Positions 46,678 through 61,062 are shown, numbered from the stretch's first letter. The stretch is DNA of 64,000 nt from Halocaridina rubra (GCA_037179515.1 JAXCGZ010005723.1:36001-100000), one strand, 5' to 3'. Notes: generated from the sequence alone by a model not told the origin. Program-made: numbers and translations.

Positions 46678-47273
46678 ATTTGGAAAACTAGTACCACACA
46701 GCCTTCAATTTCTTCTAACCATTAATGTTTTTTAATAACTGGAGTGACGTTCTGACCAGATGATAATACTGGAAATAGAATTTCTGGCCCAATCCTCTCG
46801 CAAGGATTTATTAATCGTGCAGGACCGCCTCGTTTTGTCAGACAGCCAGTGAAACAGTGAGTCACTATAGCAATCAGTATCATTCAGTCAGCCACTGACA
46901 GACTCAGTCGGTCTGTCATTGAGTCAGTGAGTTAGTCCCTAAGCAGGCAGTCACTCTAGGTGTTATTAACTTTAGATTATCACAGCTTGTAGAAAAACAG
47001 ATATTTAATAGAAATTTATCAACAAGAAGTACAGCATAAAGTGCCTGTAGCATATGTACAAAAACAATAACAGAAACAACTACTACAACAATAACAGCAA
47101 CAACAATAACAACAACTACTTCATCTCCTCCTCTTTCTCCTCCTCCTCCTCTAGGTTTGCCCAAGAGCACCTTGTGCATGGAACAGTCTTTCATAACTTT
47201 AGTAATTCTGAGAACCAGAGTAAGGTAATTTGTCTCAAGGTTTTATATATAAGTTACCTCACTTTTACTCTAC
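46678..47273. other. no gene recognised
   Basis: Contains an AGTCAGT-rich patch at 46850-46960 related in style to 34240-35340, and ACAACAATAAC/TCCTCC low complexity at 47060-47155. Confidence 0.45.
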
Positions 47274-47345
47274 ATCGGCGGTTAGCAACCTTCCTACCAT
47301 CATCCACTCCTTTTTAGGTTCACGGACCAGTGATCTGCACGAATA
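47274..47345 (+). mobile_element. possible hAT-type transposon terminus
   Basis: GGCGGTTAGCAACCTTCCT and GGTTCACGGACC resemble one end of hAT-derived miniature elements. Only one end is seen and no target duplication, so it is tentative. Confidence 0.25.
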
Positions 47346-47605
47346 TGAAAAAAAAAAATGATTGAATTTTTGATCTGTGATGATATAGAGCCCGAGTGTG
47401 AGGGACAGAGTGGTGTCTGTCATCTCTTAGCTGTTGCCAACTCAACTAGCATAATGAGTACAATAATGCAATTGACAGGCCACTGGTGGAACCAACTGCA
47501 TCATGAGCTCTGGCAAGAAAAAAGATATTCATACACATACATACATACATAATACATACATACATACATACAGGCGCGAGCGCACACGCGCACACATTCT
47601 CTCAC

Positions 47606-47787
<182 letters not shown>

Positions 47788-47947
47788 AACATAAGAACAT
47801 AAGAATAGAGGACACTGCAACATGCCTACTGGCACACACGAGGCAGCTCCATTTTTGAATTGTATTTTCAGCATGTCTAACCTATTCTATTCTACTCTAC
47901 TTATTCTGTTTTTCTTTTTTTTATTTTTCTAATAAGCACTAACCTAT

Positions 47948-50900
47948 TCATACCCACCCTACCTCTGTCATATGTCTATCTAATCTACATTTGAAGGTGT
48001 CTAAGGTATTGGCATTTACTATCCTACTAGGAAGCTTGTTCCATGCATCAGCTACTCTATTACCAAACCAATTTTTACCAATTTCCCTTCTGAACCTAAA
48101 TTTATCAAGCTTAAATCCATTATTACGAGTTCTGGTTTGATCATGAATTTTTAAAACTTTATTAATATCTCCCTTGTTAATCCCTTTAAACAATTTATAC
48201 ACTTCAATCATATCCCCCCTAACTCTTCGCCTCTCTAGAGAATGTAGATTAAGTTTTTTTAATCTGTCCTCATATGGTAGATTTCTGATATTGTGTATCA
48301 TCTTGGTCATTCTTCGTTGCACTCTCTCCAAGGATTCAATTTCCATTCTATAATAGGGTGACCAGAATTGCACAGCATAATCTAAATGGGGCCTAACTAA
48401 TGCAAGATAGAGCTGCAAAATAACTTTTTCCGTCCTATTGCTGACGCTTCTTGAGATAAATCCTAAAATTCTGTTTGCTTTATTTCTGACTGCTGTGCAT
48501 TGCTCTCTTGGCTTAAGACTACTACTCACAAGAACTCCCAAATCTCTTTCACACTGAGAACTCATGATTTCATGGTTATTTAGCTTATAACTAGTATTGT
48601 CTTTTATAGTACCCATTTTAACTACTTTACATTTTTCAACATTAAATTCCATTTGCCATTTGTCCGACCATTCAGATAATCTATCTAGATCTTCCTGTAA
48701 AGCATGAATGTCTTCTTTTCCATTTATAGTTCTACCTATTTTAGTGTCGTCTGCGAATTTACTTAGGTTACTACTGATATCCGAATCCAGATCATTTAGA
48801 TATACGATGAATAATAGAGGACCCAGTACCGAGCCTTGTGGTACCCCGCTTGTAACCGAGCCCCACTCTGATTTCTCTCCATTTATGCAAACCCTCTGTT
48901 TTCTGTCTTTTAACCATTGTTTGATCCATCTGAGCACAGCTCCTCCTATACCATGAGCTTCCAGCTTTTTAACTAATCTTTTGTGAGGAACTCTATCAAA
49001 AGCTTTGCTAAAATCTAGATATATTGTATCATATTCTTTGCCACAATCTACTGCCTCGTAAACTTCTGAATAAAAAGACAGTAAGTTTGTAAGGCACGAA
49101 AAACCCTTAAGAAACCCGTGTTGTGAAAGTTTTATCAGTCTGTGTAATTCTAGATGTGCCCTTATTTTATTTGCAATTATGGATTCTAGAATCTTACCCA
49201 CTGTTGACGTTAAACTTACCAGCCTATAATTATTCTTTTTAACACGTTCTCCTTTTTTAAATATTGGTACCACATCTGCCAATTTCCACTCCATGGGTAC
49301 CGATCCTAATTTTATTGAATTATTAAATAATGCAGTTAGAGGACAACTAAGCTCTTCCTTGCATTCCTTTAATATTCTAGCATATATTCCATCAGGTCCC
49401 GGAGATTTATGAGCCTTTAATTTATCTATTTCTTTTATTACCTCCTCTCTCGTAATATTTATTGAACTAAGTATATTATCGGGACTGTCTCTGTAAATGG
49501 ATTCTACTTCCGGAATATTTTCCAAGTTTTCATTTGTAAATACAGATAAGAAATAATCATTTAAACATGTACACATCACTTTATCGTCATCTGTGATATG
49601 GCCATTGGCTACTTCAATTGGTCCGACTTTTTCCTTAAATTTTGTTTGATAATGTTGATAAAACCCTTTAGGATTTTCTTTAGCTTCTCCTGCTATTCGA
49701 ACTTCGTATTTTCTTTTCGACTCTCTAACTATCTTTTTAACTTCCCTGTTTAACTGTATATATTGCTGCCTCACCTGCTCTTCACCTCTTTTTAGTTTCC
49801 TGTATATTCCTCTTTTAATACCTATAAGATTCTTTATTCTATTGTTCATCCATTTAGGGTCATTTTTTCTTGATCTGCAATGTTTCATGGGAATATAGTC
49901 TCTCTGACTATTCTTAAGAGTCATGACAAAATTGTTATATTCCTCATCCAAATTTATATTAACTGACGGGCTGCTGTTCTTTCCTGTGAGAGAATTTAAT
50001 GTATTGATCTTATCTTGTGATAATCCTTGGCATGTGGTACCCAAATTTCGGGGTAATCCGCTACCTGCGACCTGACCTGCTGGATTAACTACCCACATCT
50101 GTACCCCAGAAATCCCTTCCCATACCTCATTAGATAATTTAGTTTTTAAGCCCTCAAAATCTCCTGCTCTAAAGTTTGGAACAATATTCTTATTTTCCTT
50201 TATAGTTTCCTTGAAAATTATGTTAAATCTAATGGAATCATGGTCACTGTTGCCCAATTTTTCACCAACTTCTAAATTTGTAACCATATTCTCTCTATTA
50301 CTAAGAACTAAATCTAGTGTATTCACCCCCCGTGTTGCTTCATGTACATGCTGAGAAAGGAAATTGTCTTCTACTACTTCCAAAAACTCCTTAGAGCTAC
50401 TATCACCTGTTATGGTTTCCCAGTTAATATGTCTAAAATTAAAATCGCCTACAATGCAAACTCTATTTGACCTGCTCACTTTAGAAATTTCATCGTATAT
50501 AACTTGCGACTCTATATTATCTAGATCAGGTGGTCTGTAGACTACTCCTACAACTAGACTTTCTATATTATTTTTAATTTCAACCCATAAGGTTTCTGAA
50601 TTTAGATTTGTCTTAATTCCAGACTTAATGCAGCTTCTGAGGCTATCTTTAATATACATAATTACCCCTCCCCCTCTTTTATCTGCTCTACGATCAGCAT
50701 TATAAAGTTTATATCCTGTAATTATGTACTCAGCTTTAAGGTGTTTGCTTTCTAATTTAATCCAACTTTCACTAATGCATATTATATCCGGTCTCTCACT
50801 ACATACTATGGCTCTCAGTTCTTCTATCTTGTTACCTAAACTACGGCTATTTGTATAATATACTTTTAAACTTTCTCTAGCTTCACCCTTCTTGTGGCTA

Positions 50901-51019
50901 TTCTTTTTGTTAATATTTGTTCTATGTAACAAATGGTTCTTATCCTTAGACTCCCAGTTATTTGACCCACTATATACTGAACCCTTACTGACTAATTTCT
51001 CTGCACAAGTATTAATCAT
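47948..51019 (-). CDS. LINE-D ORF2, intact endonuclease-reverse transcriptase
   Basis: About 1023 residues from the first ATG (51019); the frame is open a few codons further, to just before the ORF1 stop. The endonuclease covers residues about 55-280 (VYYTNSRSLGNKIEELRAI, VGDFNFRHINW, GNSDHDSI). The RT covers about 570-850 (DVVPIFKKGERVKKNNYR, YLDFSKAFDRVPHKRL, SGVPQGSVLGPLLF, FADDTKIG). The C-terminal region has RRRVRGDMIEVYK and NNGFKLDKFRFRREIGKNWF. All catalytic blocks are present. The function is target-primed reverse transcription. Confidence 0.92.
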   Translation of the reverse strand: MINTCAEKLVSKGSVYSGSNNWESKDKNHLLHRTNINKKNSHKKGEARESLKVYYTNSRSLGNKIEELRAIVCSERPDIICISESWIKLESKHLKAEYIITGYKLYNADRRADKRGGGVIMYIKDSLRSCIKSGIKTNLNSETLWVEIKNNIESLVVGVVYRPPDLDNIESQVIYDEISKVSRSNRVCIVGDFNFRHINWETITGDSSSKEFLEVVEDNFLSQHVHEATRGVNTLDLVLSNRENMVTNLEVGEKLGNSDHDSIRFNIIFKETIKENKNIVPNFRAGDFEGLKTKLSNEVWEGISGVQMWVVNPAGQVAGSGLPRNLGTTCQGLSQDKINTLNSLTGKNSSPSVNINLDEEYNNFVMTLKNSQRDYIPMKHCRSRKNDPKWMNNRIKNLIGIKRGIYRKLKRGEEQVRQQYIQLNREVKKIVRESKRKYEVRIAGEAKENPKGFYQHYQTKFKEKVGPIEVANGHITDDDKVMCTCLNDYFLSVFTNENLENIPEVESIYRDSPDNILSSINITREEVIKEIDKLKAHKSPGPDGIYARILKECKEELSCPLTALFNNSIKLGSVPMEWKLADVVPIFKKGERVKKNNYRLVSLTSTVGKILESIIANKIRAHLELHRLIKLSQHGFLKGFSCLTNLLSFYSEVYEAVDCGKEYDTIYLDFSKAFDRVPHKRLVKKLEAHGIGGAVLRWIKQWLKDRKQRVCINGEKSEWGSVTSGVPQGSVLGPLLFIVYLNDLDSDISSNLSKFADDTKIGRTINGKEDIHALQEDLDRLSEWSDKWQMEFNVEKCKVVKMGTIKDNTSYKLNNHEIMSSQCERDLGVLVSSSLKPREQCTAVRNKANRILGFISRSVSNRTEKVILQLYLALVRPHLDYAVQFWSPYYRMEIESLERVQRRMTKMIHNIRNLPYEDRLKKLNLHSLERRRVRGDMIEVYKLFKGINKGDINKVLKIHDQTRTRNNGFKLDKFRFRREIGKNWFGNRVADAWNKLPSRIVNANTLDTFKCRLDRHMTEVGWV

Positions 51020-51033
51020 TTCATTATTTGTGT

Positions 51034-52075
<1,042 letters not shown>

Positions 52076-54740
52076 TTAAATATGTAAAGAAAAAAAATAA
52101 TATGAAGGCGATGTATCTATTGCTTCTTGTAATGTCTCAGGTTTTACAACAAAGTATGACTTTCTTGCATTAGGGAAGTATTCCGCAAGGTATGACTTTC
52201 TTGCATTAGGGAAGTATTCCACAAGGTATGACTTTCTTGCATTAGAGAAGTATTCCACTAGGTATGACTTTCTTACATCAGGGAAGTATTCCACAAGGTA
52301 TGACTTTCTTGCATCAGGGAAGTATTCCACAAGGTATGACTTTCTTTCATTAGGGAAGTATTCCACTAGGTATGACTTTCTTGCATTAGAGAAGTATTCC
52401 ACTAGGTATGACTTTCTTGCATTAGGGAAGTATTTCACAAGGTATGACTTTCTTGCATTAGAGAAGTATTCCACAAGGTATGACTTTCTTGCATTAGGGA
52501 AGTATTCCACTAGGTATGACTTTCTTGGATTAGAGAAGTATTCCACAAGGTATGACTTTCTTGCATTATAGAGGTATTCCACAAGGTATGACTTTCTTGC
52601 ATTAGGGAAGTATTCCAAAGGGTATGACTTTCTTGCATTAGAGAAGTTTTCCACAAAGTATGACTTTCTTGCATTAGGGAAATATTCCACAAGGTATGAC
52701 TTTCTTGCATTATAGAAGTATTCCACAAGGTATGACTTTCTTGCATTAGAGAAGTATTCCACAAGGTATGACTTTCTTGCATTACAGAAGTATTCCACTA
52801 GGTATGACTTTCTTGCATTAGAGAAGTATTCCACTAGGTATGACTTTCTTGCATTACAGAAGTATTCCACAAGGTATGACTTTCTTGCATTACAGAAGTA
52901 TTCCACTAGGTATGACTTTCTTGCATTAGAGAAGTATTCCACTAGGTATGACTTTCTTGCATTATAGAAGTATTCCACAAGGTATGACTTTCTTGCATTA
53001 GAGAAGTATTCCACAAGGTATGACTTTCTTGCATTACAGAAGTATTCCACAAGGTATGACTTTCTTGCATTAGAGAAGTTTTCCACAAGGTATGACTTTC
53101 TTGCATTAGAGAAGTATTCCACAAGGTATGACTTTCTTGCATTACAGAAGTATTCCACAAGGTATGACTTTCTTACATTAGGGAAGTATTCCACTAGGTA
53201 TGACTTTCTTGCATTAGAGAAGTTTTCCACAAAGTATGACTTTCTTGCATTAGGGAAATATTCCACAAGGTATGACTTTCTTGCATTATAGAAGTATTCC
53301 ACAAGGTATGACTTTCTTGCATTAGAGAAGTATTCCACAAGGTATGACTTTCTTGCATTACAGAAGTATTCCACTAGGTATGACTTTCTTGCATTAGAGA
53401 AGTATTCCACTAGGTATGACTTTCTTGCATTAGAGAAGTATTCCACAAGGTATGACTTTCTTGCATTACAGAAGTATTCCACTAGGTATGACTTTCTTGC
53501 ATTAGAGAAGTATTCCACTAGGTATGACTTTCTTGCATTAGAGAAGTATTCCACAAGGTATGACTTTCTTGCATTAGAGAAGTATTCCATAAGGTATGAC
53601 TTTCTTGCATTACAGAAGTATTCCACAAGGTATGACTTTCTTGCATTAGAGAAGTATTCCACAAGGTATGACTTTCTTGCATTACAGAAGTATTCCACTA
53701 GGTATGACTTTCTTGCATTACAGAAGTATTCCACTAGGTATGACTTTCTTGCATTATAGAAGTATTCCACAAGGTATGACTTTCTTGCATTTGAGAAGTA
53801 TTCCACAAGGTATGACTTTCTTGCATTAGAGAAGTATTCCACTAGGTATGACTTTCTTGCATTAGAGAAGTATTCCACTAGGTATGACTTTCTTGCATTA
53901 GAGAAGTATTCCACAAGGTATGACTTTCTTGCATTACAGAAGTATTCCACTAGGTATGACTTTCTTGCATTAGAGAAGTATTCCACTAGGTATGACTTTC
54001 TTGCATTAGAGAAGTATTCCACAAGGTATGACTTTCTTGCATTAGAGAAGTATTCCACAAGGTATGACTTTCTTGCATTACAGAAGTATTCCACAAGGTA
54101 TGACTTTCTTGCATTAGAGAAGTTTTCCACAAGGTATGACTTTCTTGCATTAGGGAAGTATTCCACAAGGTATGACTTTCTTGCATTAGAGAAGTTTTCC
54201 ACAAGGTATGACTTTCTTGCATTAGAGAAGTATTCCACAAGGTATGACTTTCTTGCATTACAGAAGTATTCCACAAGGTATGACTTTCTTACATTAGGGA
54301 AGTATTCCACTAGGTATGACTTTCTTGCATTAGAGAAGTATTCCACAAGGTATGACTTTCTTGCATTAGAGAAGTTTTCCAATTCCAACCCTTTGCCTTT
54401 AAAATTGTCTCACAAATTCCTCTATATTATCAACATTTCCAGCACCCCACAAATCATCTGCATAAGCAGCATGTTTAACACGAGTGTTCTGGTAATCAGT
54501 TTTGCTCAGAACACCAGAGAGATCTGTGGTATATAGAGCCATGGCAGCTAAGTCAACCTGGATTTTTTCCTGAGCTTATTTTATTGTGTCACTGTTTCTT
54601 CTGGTTCCTCAACTATTATTAAGGTTTGCTGGGATTCCATAGGTCTTAATTACATTTTGTGCTAATGGTGGGCATTTAACAGATATGTTTAAGCAGCATT
54701 CATCATTATCATTGATGTACCACATTCTCTTGGACCTTGG
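52076..54740 (-). pseudogene. reverse transcriptase pseudogene containing an expanded 36-bp repeat
   Basis: Read on the - strand, 54600-54400 gives LAAMALYTTDL, then KHAAYADDLWGAG (catalytic YADD at 54464-54453) and NVDNIEEFVRQ. After a frameshift near 54400 comes KGLELENFSNARKSYLV, and then the 12-residue phrase EYFSNARKSYLV repeats about 62 times. At the far end (52150-52085) the frame leaves the repeat with YFPNARKSYFVVKPETLQEA and stops. In a known RT type, the block after YADD reads GYFPNxxKTWLVVK, so the repeat unit matches a piece of that RT. The retroelement class is not certain. Confidence 0.72.
52148..54385. repeat. 36-bp minisatellite, about 62 units
   Basis: The + strand unit is GTATGACTTTCTTGCATTAG then AGAAGTATTCCACAAG. 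The main variants are in one triplet (AGA, ACA, ATA, GGG) and in ACAAG/ACTAG. Because 36 is a multiple of three, a 770-codon frame stays open on the - strand, and shorter ones in other frames. Blocks of units recur in the same order (higher-order repeats). Confidence 0.97.
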
Positions 54741-54749
54741 CAACCAAGG

Positions 54750-55345
54750 AGCGCCACCTGACTCTGGCTCTCTTTAACTGTAACAACTCTGCAGCCTCCA
54801 GATGTCCCTCCCGCCACTCTCGTCACACCATCCACGTATTTCTTTCTTTGGACTTCGGCAATCATGGGGTGCCACTCTTTTTAACTGCAACAACTCTGCA
54901 TATTTAAGATGTCCTCCCACCACTCTCGTCACACCATCCATGTATTTCTTTCTTTGGACTTCGGCAATCATAGAGCGCCACCTGACGTTGTCTCTTTTTA
55001 ACTGTAACAACTCTGCGGGTTTTAGATTTCCTCCTGCCACTCTCGTCACACCATCCATGTATTTCGTTCTTTGGACTTCGCCAACCATGGAGAGCACCCT
55101 GACTCATCTCTTGTTAATTGTAACAACTCTGTAGATTTAAGATGTCCTCCCGCCACTCTCGTCACACCATCCATGTATTTCTTTCGTTGGATTTCGGCAA
55201 CCACGGAATGCCATCTGACTCTGTCTCTTGTTAATTGTAACAGCTCTGCAGGTTTAAGATATCCTCCCAGCACTTTCATCACACCATCCAACAAATTTTC
55301 TCTTTGTAGATCTCTCACTCTTCTACATTCCACCATCCCAATCAA
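54750..55345 (-). repeat. ~120-bp tandem repeat, five units, coding-like
   Basis: Each unit on the + strand has CACTCTCGTCACACCATCCA, TGTATTTCTTTCTTTGGACT, TCGGCAA and TAACTGTAACAACTCTGC. On the - strand each unit reads a 40-residue phrase like KKYMDGVTRVAGGHLKPAEL then LQLTRDRVRWHSVVAEIQ. This resembles the C-terminal end of RTE-type RTs (R-x-RW-D-x-x-x, RW). One unit is short and shifts the frame. Confidence 0.75.
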
Positions 55346-55924
<579 letters not shown>

Positions 55925-56176
55925 TAGAATAGGAAAAGAGAATCACCTGATTATTTCTGTTATTTGATATTTTTATATTTCATCTATGAGAATACGTAAT
56001 TTCTTACCATTATCAGATAAAAAACATTGTTTATGAAAGTTTGCTTATCACTTATCCCTACATAATCAACTCGGCATCGCGTTATCTTCAGTCGCAATTT
56101 TATCTCCATAGAGATAGCAAGTTTAGTTCAGGGCATGGTGAGATTCCCCTGAGCAGTTTAGATTTTATCTAAATAA

Positions 56177-56178
<2 letters not shown>

Positions 56179-56218
<40 letters not shown>

Positions 56219-56226
56219 TATATATA
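56179..56226. repeat. (TA)n microsatellite
   Basis: About 48 bp with one slip, followed by a T run. Confidence 0.9.
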
Positions 56227-56257
56227 ATTTTTTTTTTTTTTGGTGGTATAAAACGCA

Positions 56258-56371
56258 GTCCCCATTCGATGGAGTGGACAAGGACAGCCTGGTGCCTAGG
56301 GAATAAAGCTGGATGTCCTTCCTAACGTTCTGCAGCGGGATCAAACCCATGTTTTTACTGTACTTCGCTTC
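56258..56371 (-). mobile_element. SINE1 copy, shortened
   Basis: CAGTCCCCATTCGATGGAGT, GGACAAGGACAGCCTGG, TGGATGTCCTTCCTAACGTT, then CTGCAGCGGGATCAAACCCA, reverse orientation. Confidence 0.7.
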
Positions 56372-57757
<1,386 letters not shown>

Positions 57758-58087
57758 TATCAACTGACATCAGGAATGTTTTTCATGGACGCAGTTTAAA
57801 ACCTCCTTTCTTTATCATTCCAGCTTCTGATATATAGCATATGTGTCAGTAATATTGTTGAAAAAACTCTGAAAGTCACTTGTATTTTCACAGCTATCTT
57901 AAATATAGCAGCATTATCAGTAAAAATATTGAGAGTAACATAAAAAAAAAAAATGCTTGTATTATTGTATGAGACAAGGCAGAGGAGTCAGTAAGCATCT
58001 GGCTGTTTTCTCTGTGACAATGAAACCCTAGAGTTGCCTTTACTGTATATCATAGCGTCTCCATATTTCCACATATGATAATATATA

Positions 58088-58236
58088 TATTTGATATTGT
58101 AAATGCAAAGCGTATTCGTTACACATCTCATAGTGTCCTTTCACATGTGACAAGTCACAACACTTCCATCTCTGTGTCTCTTTACTTTAAGTTTTCTTGA
58201 TGCCAGGGTCCGATGAGCTTAATTTTATTTGCCCTT
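58088..58236 (+). mobile_element. short composite element related to LINE-E
   Basis: GTATTCGTTACACATCTCAT and ATGTGACAAGTCACAACACT match the LINE-E leader. TTCTTGATGCCAGGGTCCGA, then TTTTATTTGCCC, matches the 3' end family. The joint lies near 58185-58195, as in the copy at 33936. Confidence 0.55.
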
Positions 58237-58492
58237 AACAAAAATACTGACAGAAGCAATAAAATTCTTCCTGTATTTTCACTGTACTGTCAGTATATGA
58301 AACACCAACACTCCAGTAAAAAAAAATATTGACAGAAGCAGTAAAACTTATCTCCTATTTTCAGTATCATCCTCTTTAACACAAGAAAATTGACAAAATC
58401 AATAAAAGTTTCCTTATACAGCTTCTTGTCTTTATCTGAAACACATTGTCACAAAATCTTATGGAAAAAAAAAAACTTAATTGTATTTTCAG

Positions 58493-58579
58493 CTTGTTTT
58501 GGGCCAGAATTTCTCAGCTCAGATCCTAATATTACACTCAGCACAACCAACATGGACTCATTTTGGGATACAATATCAG
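58493..58579 (+). CDS. SGPL1: SGPL1/Sply first coding exon
   Basis: The exon is flanked by TTGTATTTTCAG and GTATGT. The proposed start ATG is at 58552, coding MDSFWDTIS and leaving one G, which completes a GAA codon with the AA of the exon at 62880. The joined start, MDSFWDTIS-ELESAFEDHA, puts 21 residues before YEKWQLIA, close to the spacing in insect sphingosine-1-phosphate lyase. The acceptor implies a further 5'UTR exon. The frame is open back to the acceptor, so an upstream start is possible. Alone the exon would not be recognisable; phase and position support it. Confidence 0.65.
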
Positions 58580-58629
58580 GTATGTAAAATTTAATCCAAT
58601 AAGAAAAAATTAATTTAATGATAGACATT

Positions 58630-58890
58630 TCAGAGTAAGTAAAAGAGAGGAGACTGTAGTGGTATGGACATGTGATAGTAAGGGATAATGATTACGTGGA
58701 TGAGAGGGTGATGAGGATGGATTCTGAGGGCAGGAAGACACGAGGTTACCCAAGGCCAAGGTGAATGGATTGAGTGAATGAGGATTTAAGCGAGAAAGAG
58801 AGGGCTGAGAGGAGGTCAGACACAACACAGATGACTGGAGTCTAGTTCTGAGAGCAGACCTCACATAGATGTGGGATGGGGATTAGTTAT
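58630..58890 (+). pseudogene. RT C-terminal fragment, RTE-like
   Basis: The + strand reads WYGHVIVRDNDYVDERVMRM, GRKTRGYPRPR, MDxVNEDLSEKERAERR, then DTTQMTGV with stops between. The order WYGHV, RMD, GRxxRGxPxxRW, ED matches the C-terminal end of many non-LTR reverse transcriptases. It lies in the first SGPL1 intron. Confidence 0.7.
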
Positions 58891-58952
58891 AGAAATAGTG
58901 AGAAACTAACTTTTTCTCCTTTTTCATGCTAGGCTTTTACCGAGTTTGATAC

Positions 58953-59182
58953 TCTAGGCAGTGTTAATGTAGTCACCGTGGCTCAAGCGGTAGCGTCCGC
59001 GACTCTGAGGCGTCAGGTCGAGGGTTCGCGCCCCGTCACGGTCTGAGGTTAGCAAGGGCATGCACTCAGGGCAACGATTACATATGCCAAAACAAGTCCT
59101 TCGCAAAGAAGGCAACCGTCCTAGCCCTTGGTAGAAAAGGGAGTTCGTTACGTAAAATCGGAACTATTCTAGGCAGTGTTAG
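58953..59182 (+). mobile_element. SINE2 with a 14-bp target-site duplication
   Basis: A full copy (58967-59168) between identical TCTAGGCAGTGTTA at 58953-58966 and 59169-59182. Head GTAGTCACCGTGGCTCAAGC with GGTAGCGTCCGCGACT, B-box-like GAGGGTTCGCGCCC, then GGTCTGAGGTTAGCAAGGGC and the TACGTAAAATCGG end. It is the cleanest SINE2 copy. Confidence 0.93.
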
Positions 59183-59353
59183 ATGATATAAATATGTTAA
59201 ATATTTAAAAAAAAATCCCCTTTTGACAGTCATATCAATACTTTACTGTTGGTTTATTTTATGTATTTATTTCTATGTCTCTGTGCGTGTGTATTGAAAT
59301 TCTTTATGTTTATTTACATTTAGGTGTTTGAGTGCTCATTAGCGTTGATCAGA

Positions 59354-59532
<179 letters not shown>

Positions 59533-59836
59533 GGGCTTTGCATATCTGCATTATTAGTCTCCCGAACAAAAAAGAAATTGACAAAAATAACGTAATTGAA
59601 TAAAGTTAGATTATCAGTTCTTATCAGCTACACCTCGACATTCTTATCAATCACAAGATGCGTCACTTTCTGCTTCTTATTTTTTTTGTTTTTAATTTTC
59701 AAATCTATTTCTTCTATTCTTATATAAAAAGTATTGATTATCTGTAATTAATTCTGTCCGTTGAGGCATTTTTATTATATATTTAACTACGTATATTCTT
59801 GTTTTATTTATTTTTTAATTATCTAATTTTTATTAC

Positions 59837-60661
59837 TGAACATAAGAACATAAGAATAGAGGACACTGCAACATGCCTACTGGCACACACGAGGCAGCTC
59901 CATTTTTGAATTGTATTTTCAGCATGTCTAACCTATTCTATTCTACTCTACTTATTTATTCTATTTTTCTTTTTATGATTTTTCTAATATGCACTAAGCT
60001 ATTTATACCCACCCTACCTCTGTCATATGTCTATCTAATCTACATTTGAAGGTGTCTAAGGTATTGGCATTTACTATCCTACTAGGAAGCTTGTTCCATG
60101 CATCAGCTACTCTATTACCAAACCAATTTTTACCAATTTCCCTTCTGAACCTAAATTTATCAAGCTTAAATCCATTATTACGAGTTCTGGTTTGATCATG
60201 AATTTTTAAAACTTTATTAATATCTCCCTTGTTAATCCCTTTAAACCATTTATACACTTCAATCATATCCCCCCTAACTCTTCGCCTCTCTAGAGAATGT
60301 AGATTAAGTTTTTTTAATCTGTCCTCATATGGTAGATTTCTGATATTGTGTATCATCTTGGTCATTCTTCGCTGCACTCTCTCCAAGGATTCAATTTCCA
60401 TTCTATAATAGGGTGACCAGAATTGCACAGCATAATCTAAATGGGGCCTAACTAATGCAAGATAGAGCTGCAAAATAACTTTTTCCATCCTATTGCTAAC
60501 GCTTCTTGAGATAAATCCTAAAATTCTGTTTGCTTTATTTCTGACTGCTGTGCATTGCTCTCTTGGCTTAAGACTACTACTCACAAGAACTCCCAAATCC
60601 CTTTCACACTGAGAACTCATGATTTCATGGTTATTTAGCTTATAACTAGTATTGTCTTTTA
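59837..60661 (-). mobile_element. LINE-D copy 2, 5'-truncated
   Basis: The last about 220 codons of ORF2 (KDNTSYKLNNHEIMSSQCER to DRHMTEVGWV) plus the 3'UTR and the TTCTTATG tail. It is almost identical to LINE-D copy 1 (for example R to M and L to W changes), so both are recent. The 5' edge meets (CATA)n containing LINE-C tail units. Confidence 0.9.
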
Positions 60662-60721
60662 CATACATACATACACAATCACAATTAGGTAATCACATAC
60701 ATACATTCACACATACATACA

Positions 60722-60755
<34 letters not shown>

Positions 60756-60820
60756 CACAATCACAATTAGGTAATCTCATACATACATGCATACATACAT
60801 ACATACATACATACATGCCT
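60662..60820. repeat. (CATA)n with two LINE-C tail units
   Basis: ACATACAT repeats enclosing CACAATCACAATTAGGTAAT at about 60674 and again at about 60756. No LINE-C body is attached. Confidence 0.85.
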
Positions 60821-61062
60821 TCCTATCATTAACTATTGGCTTATCCTTTCTCCAGGACGCATCACTCACGAACAGACTACTGTAATCATATTACCTAACG
60901 CGTGTTTAAGTATTCGCTTAATAAATATATCAACTAACTTTTTTATTGAGCTTATCAGTGATTAACGTTATGAAATGAATTTATCATTATGAAACTCATT
61001 ATGAAACTCAGATAATTTGAAGAATATGTAAAGTAATTATCGGTATGAAGTATGTACCTGAA

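Noticed and set aside
52076..54388. A 770-codon - strand protein
   Set aside because: The frame stays open only because the unit is 36 bp. It starts at TTG, varies at second codon positions, and its ends belong to a broken reverse transcriptase.
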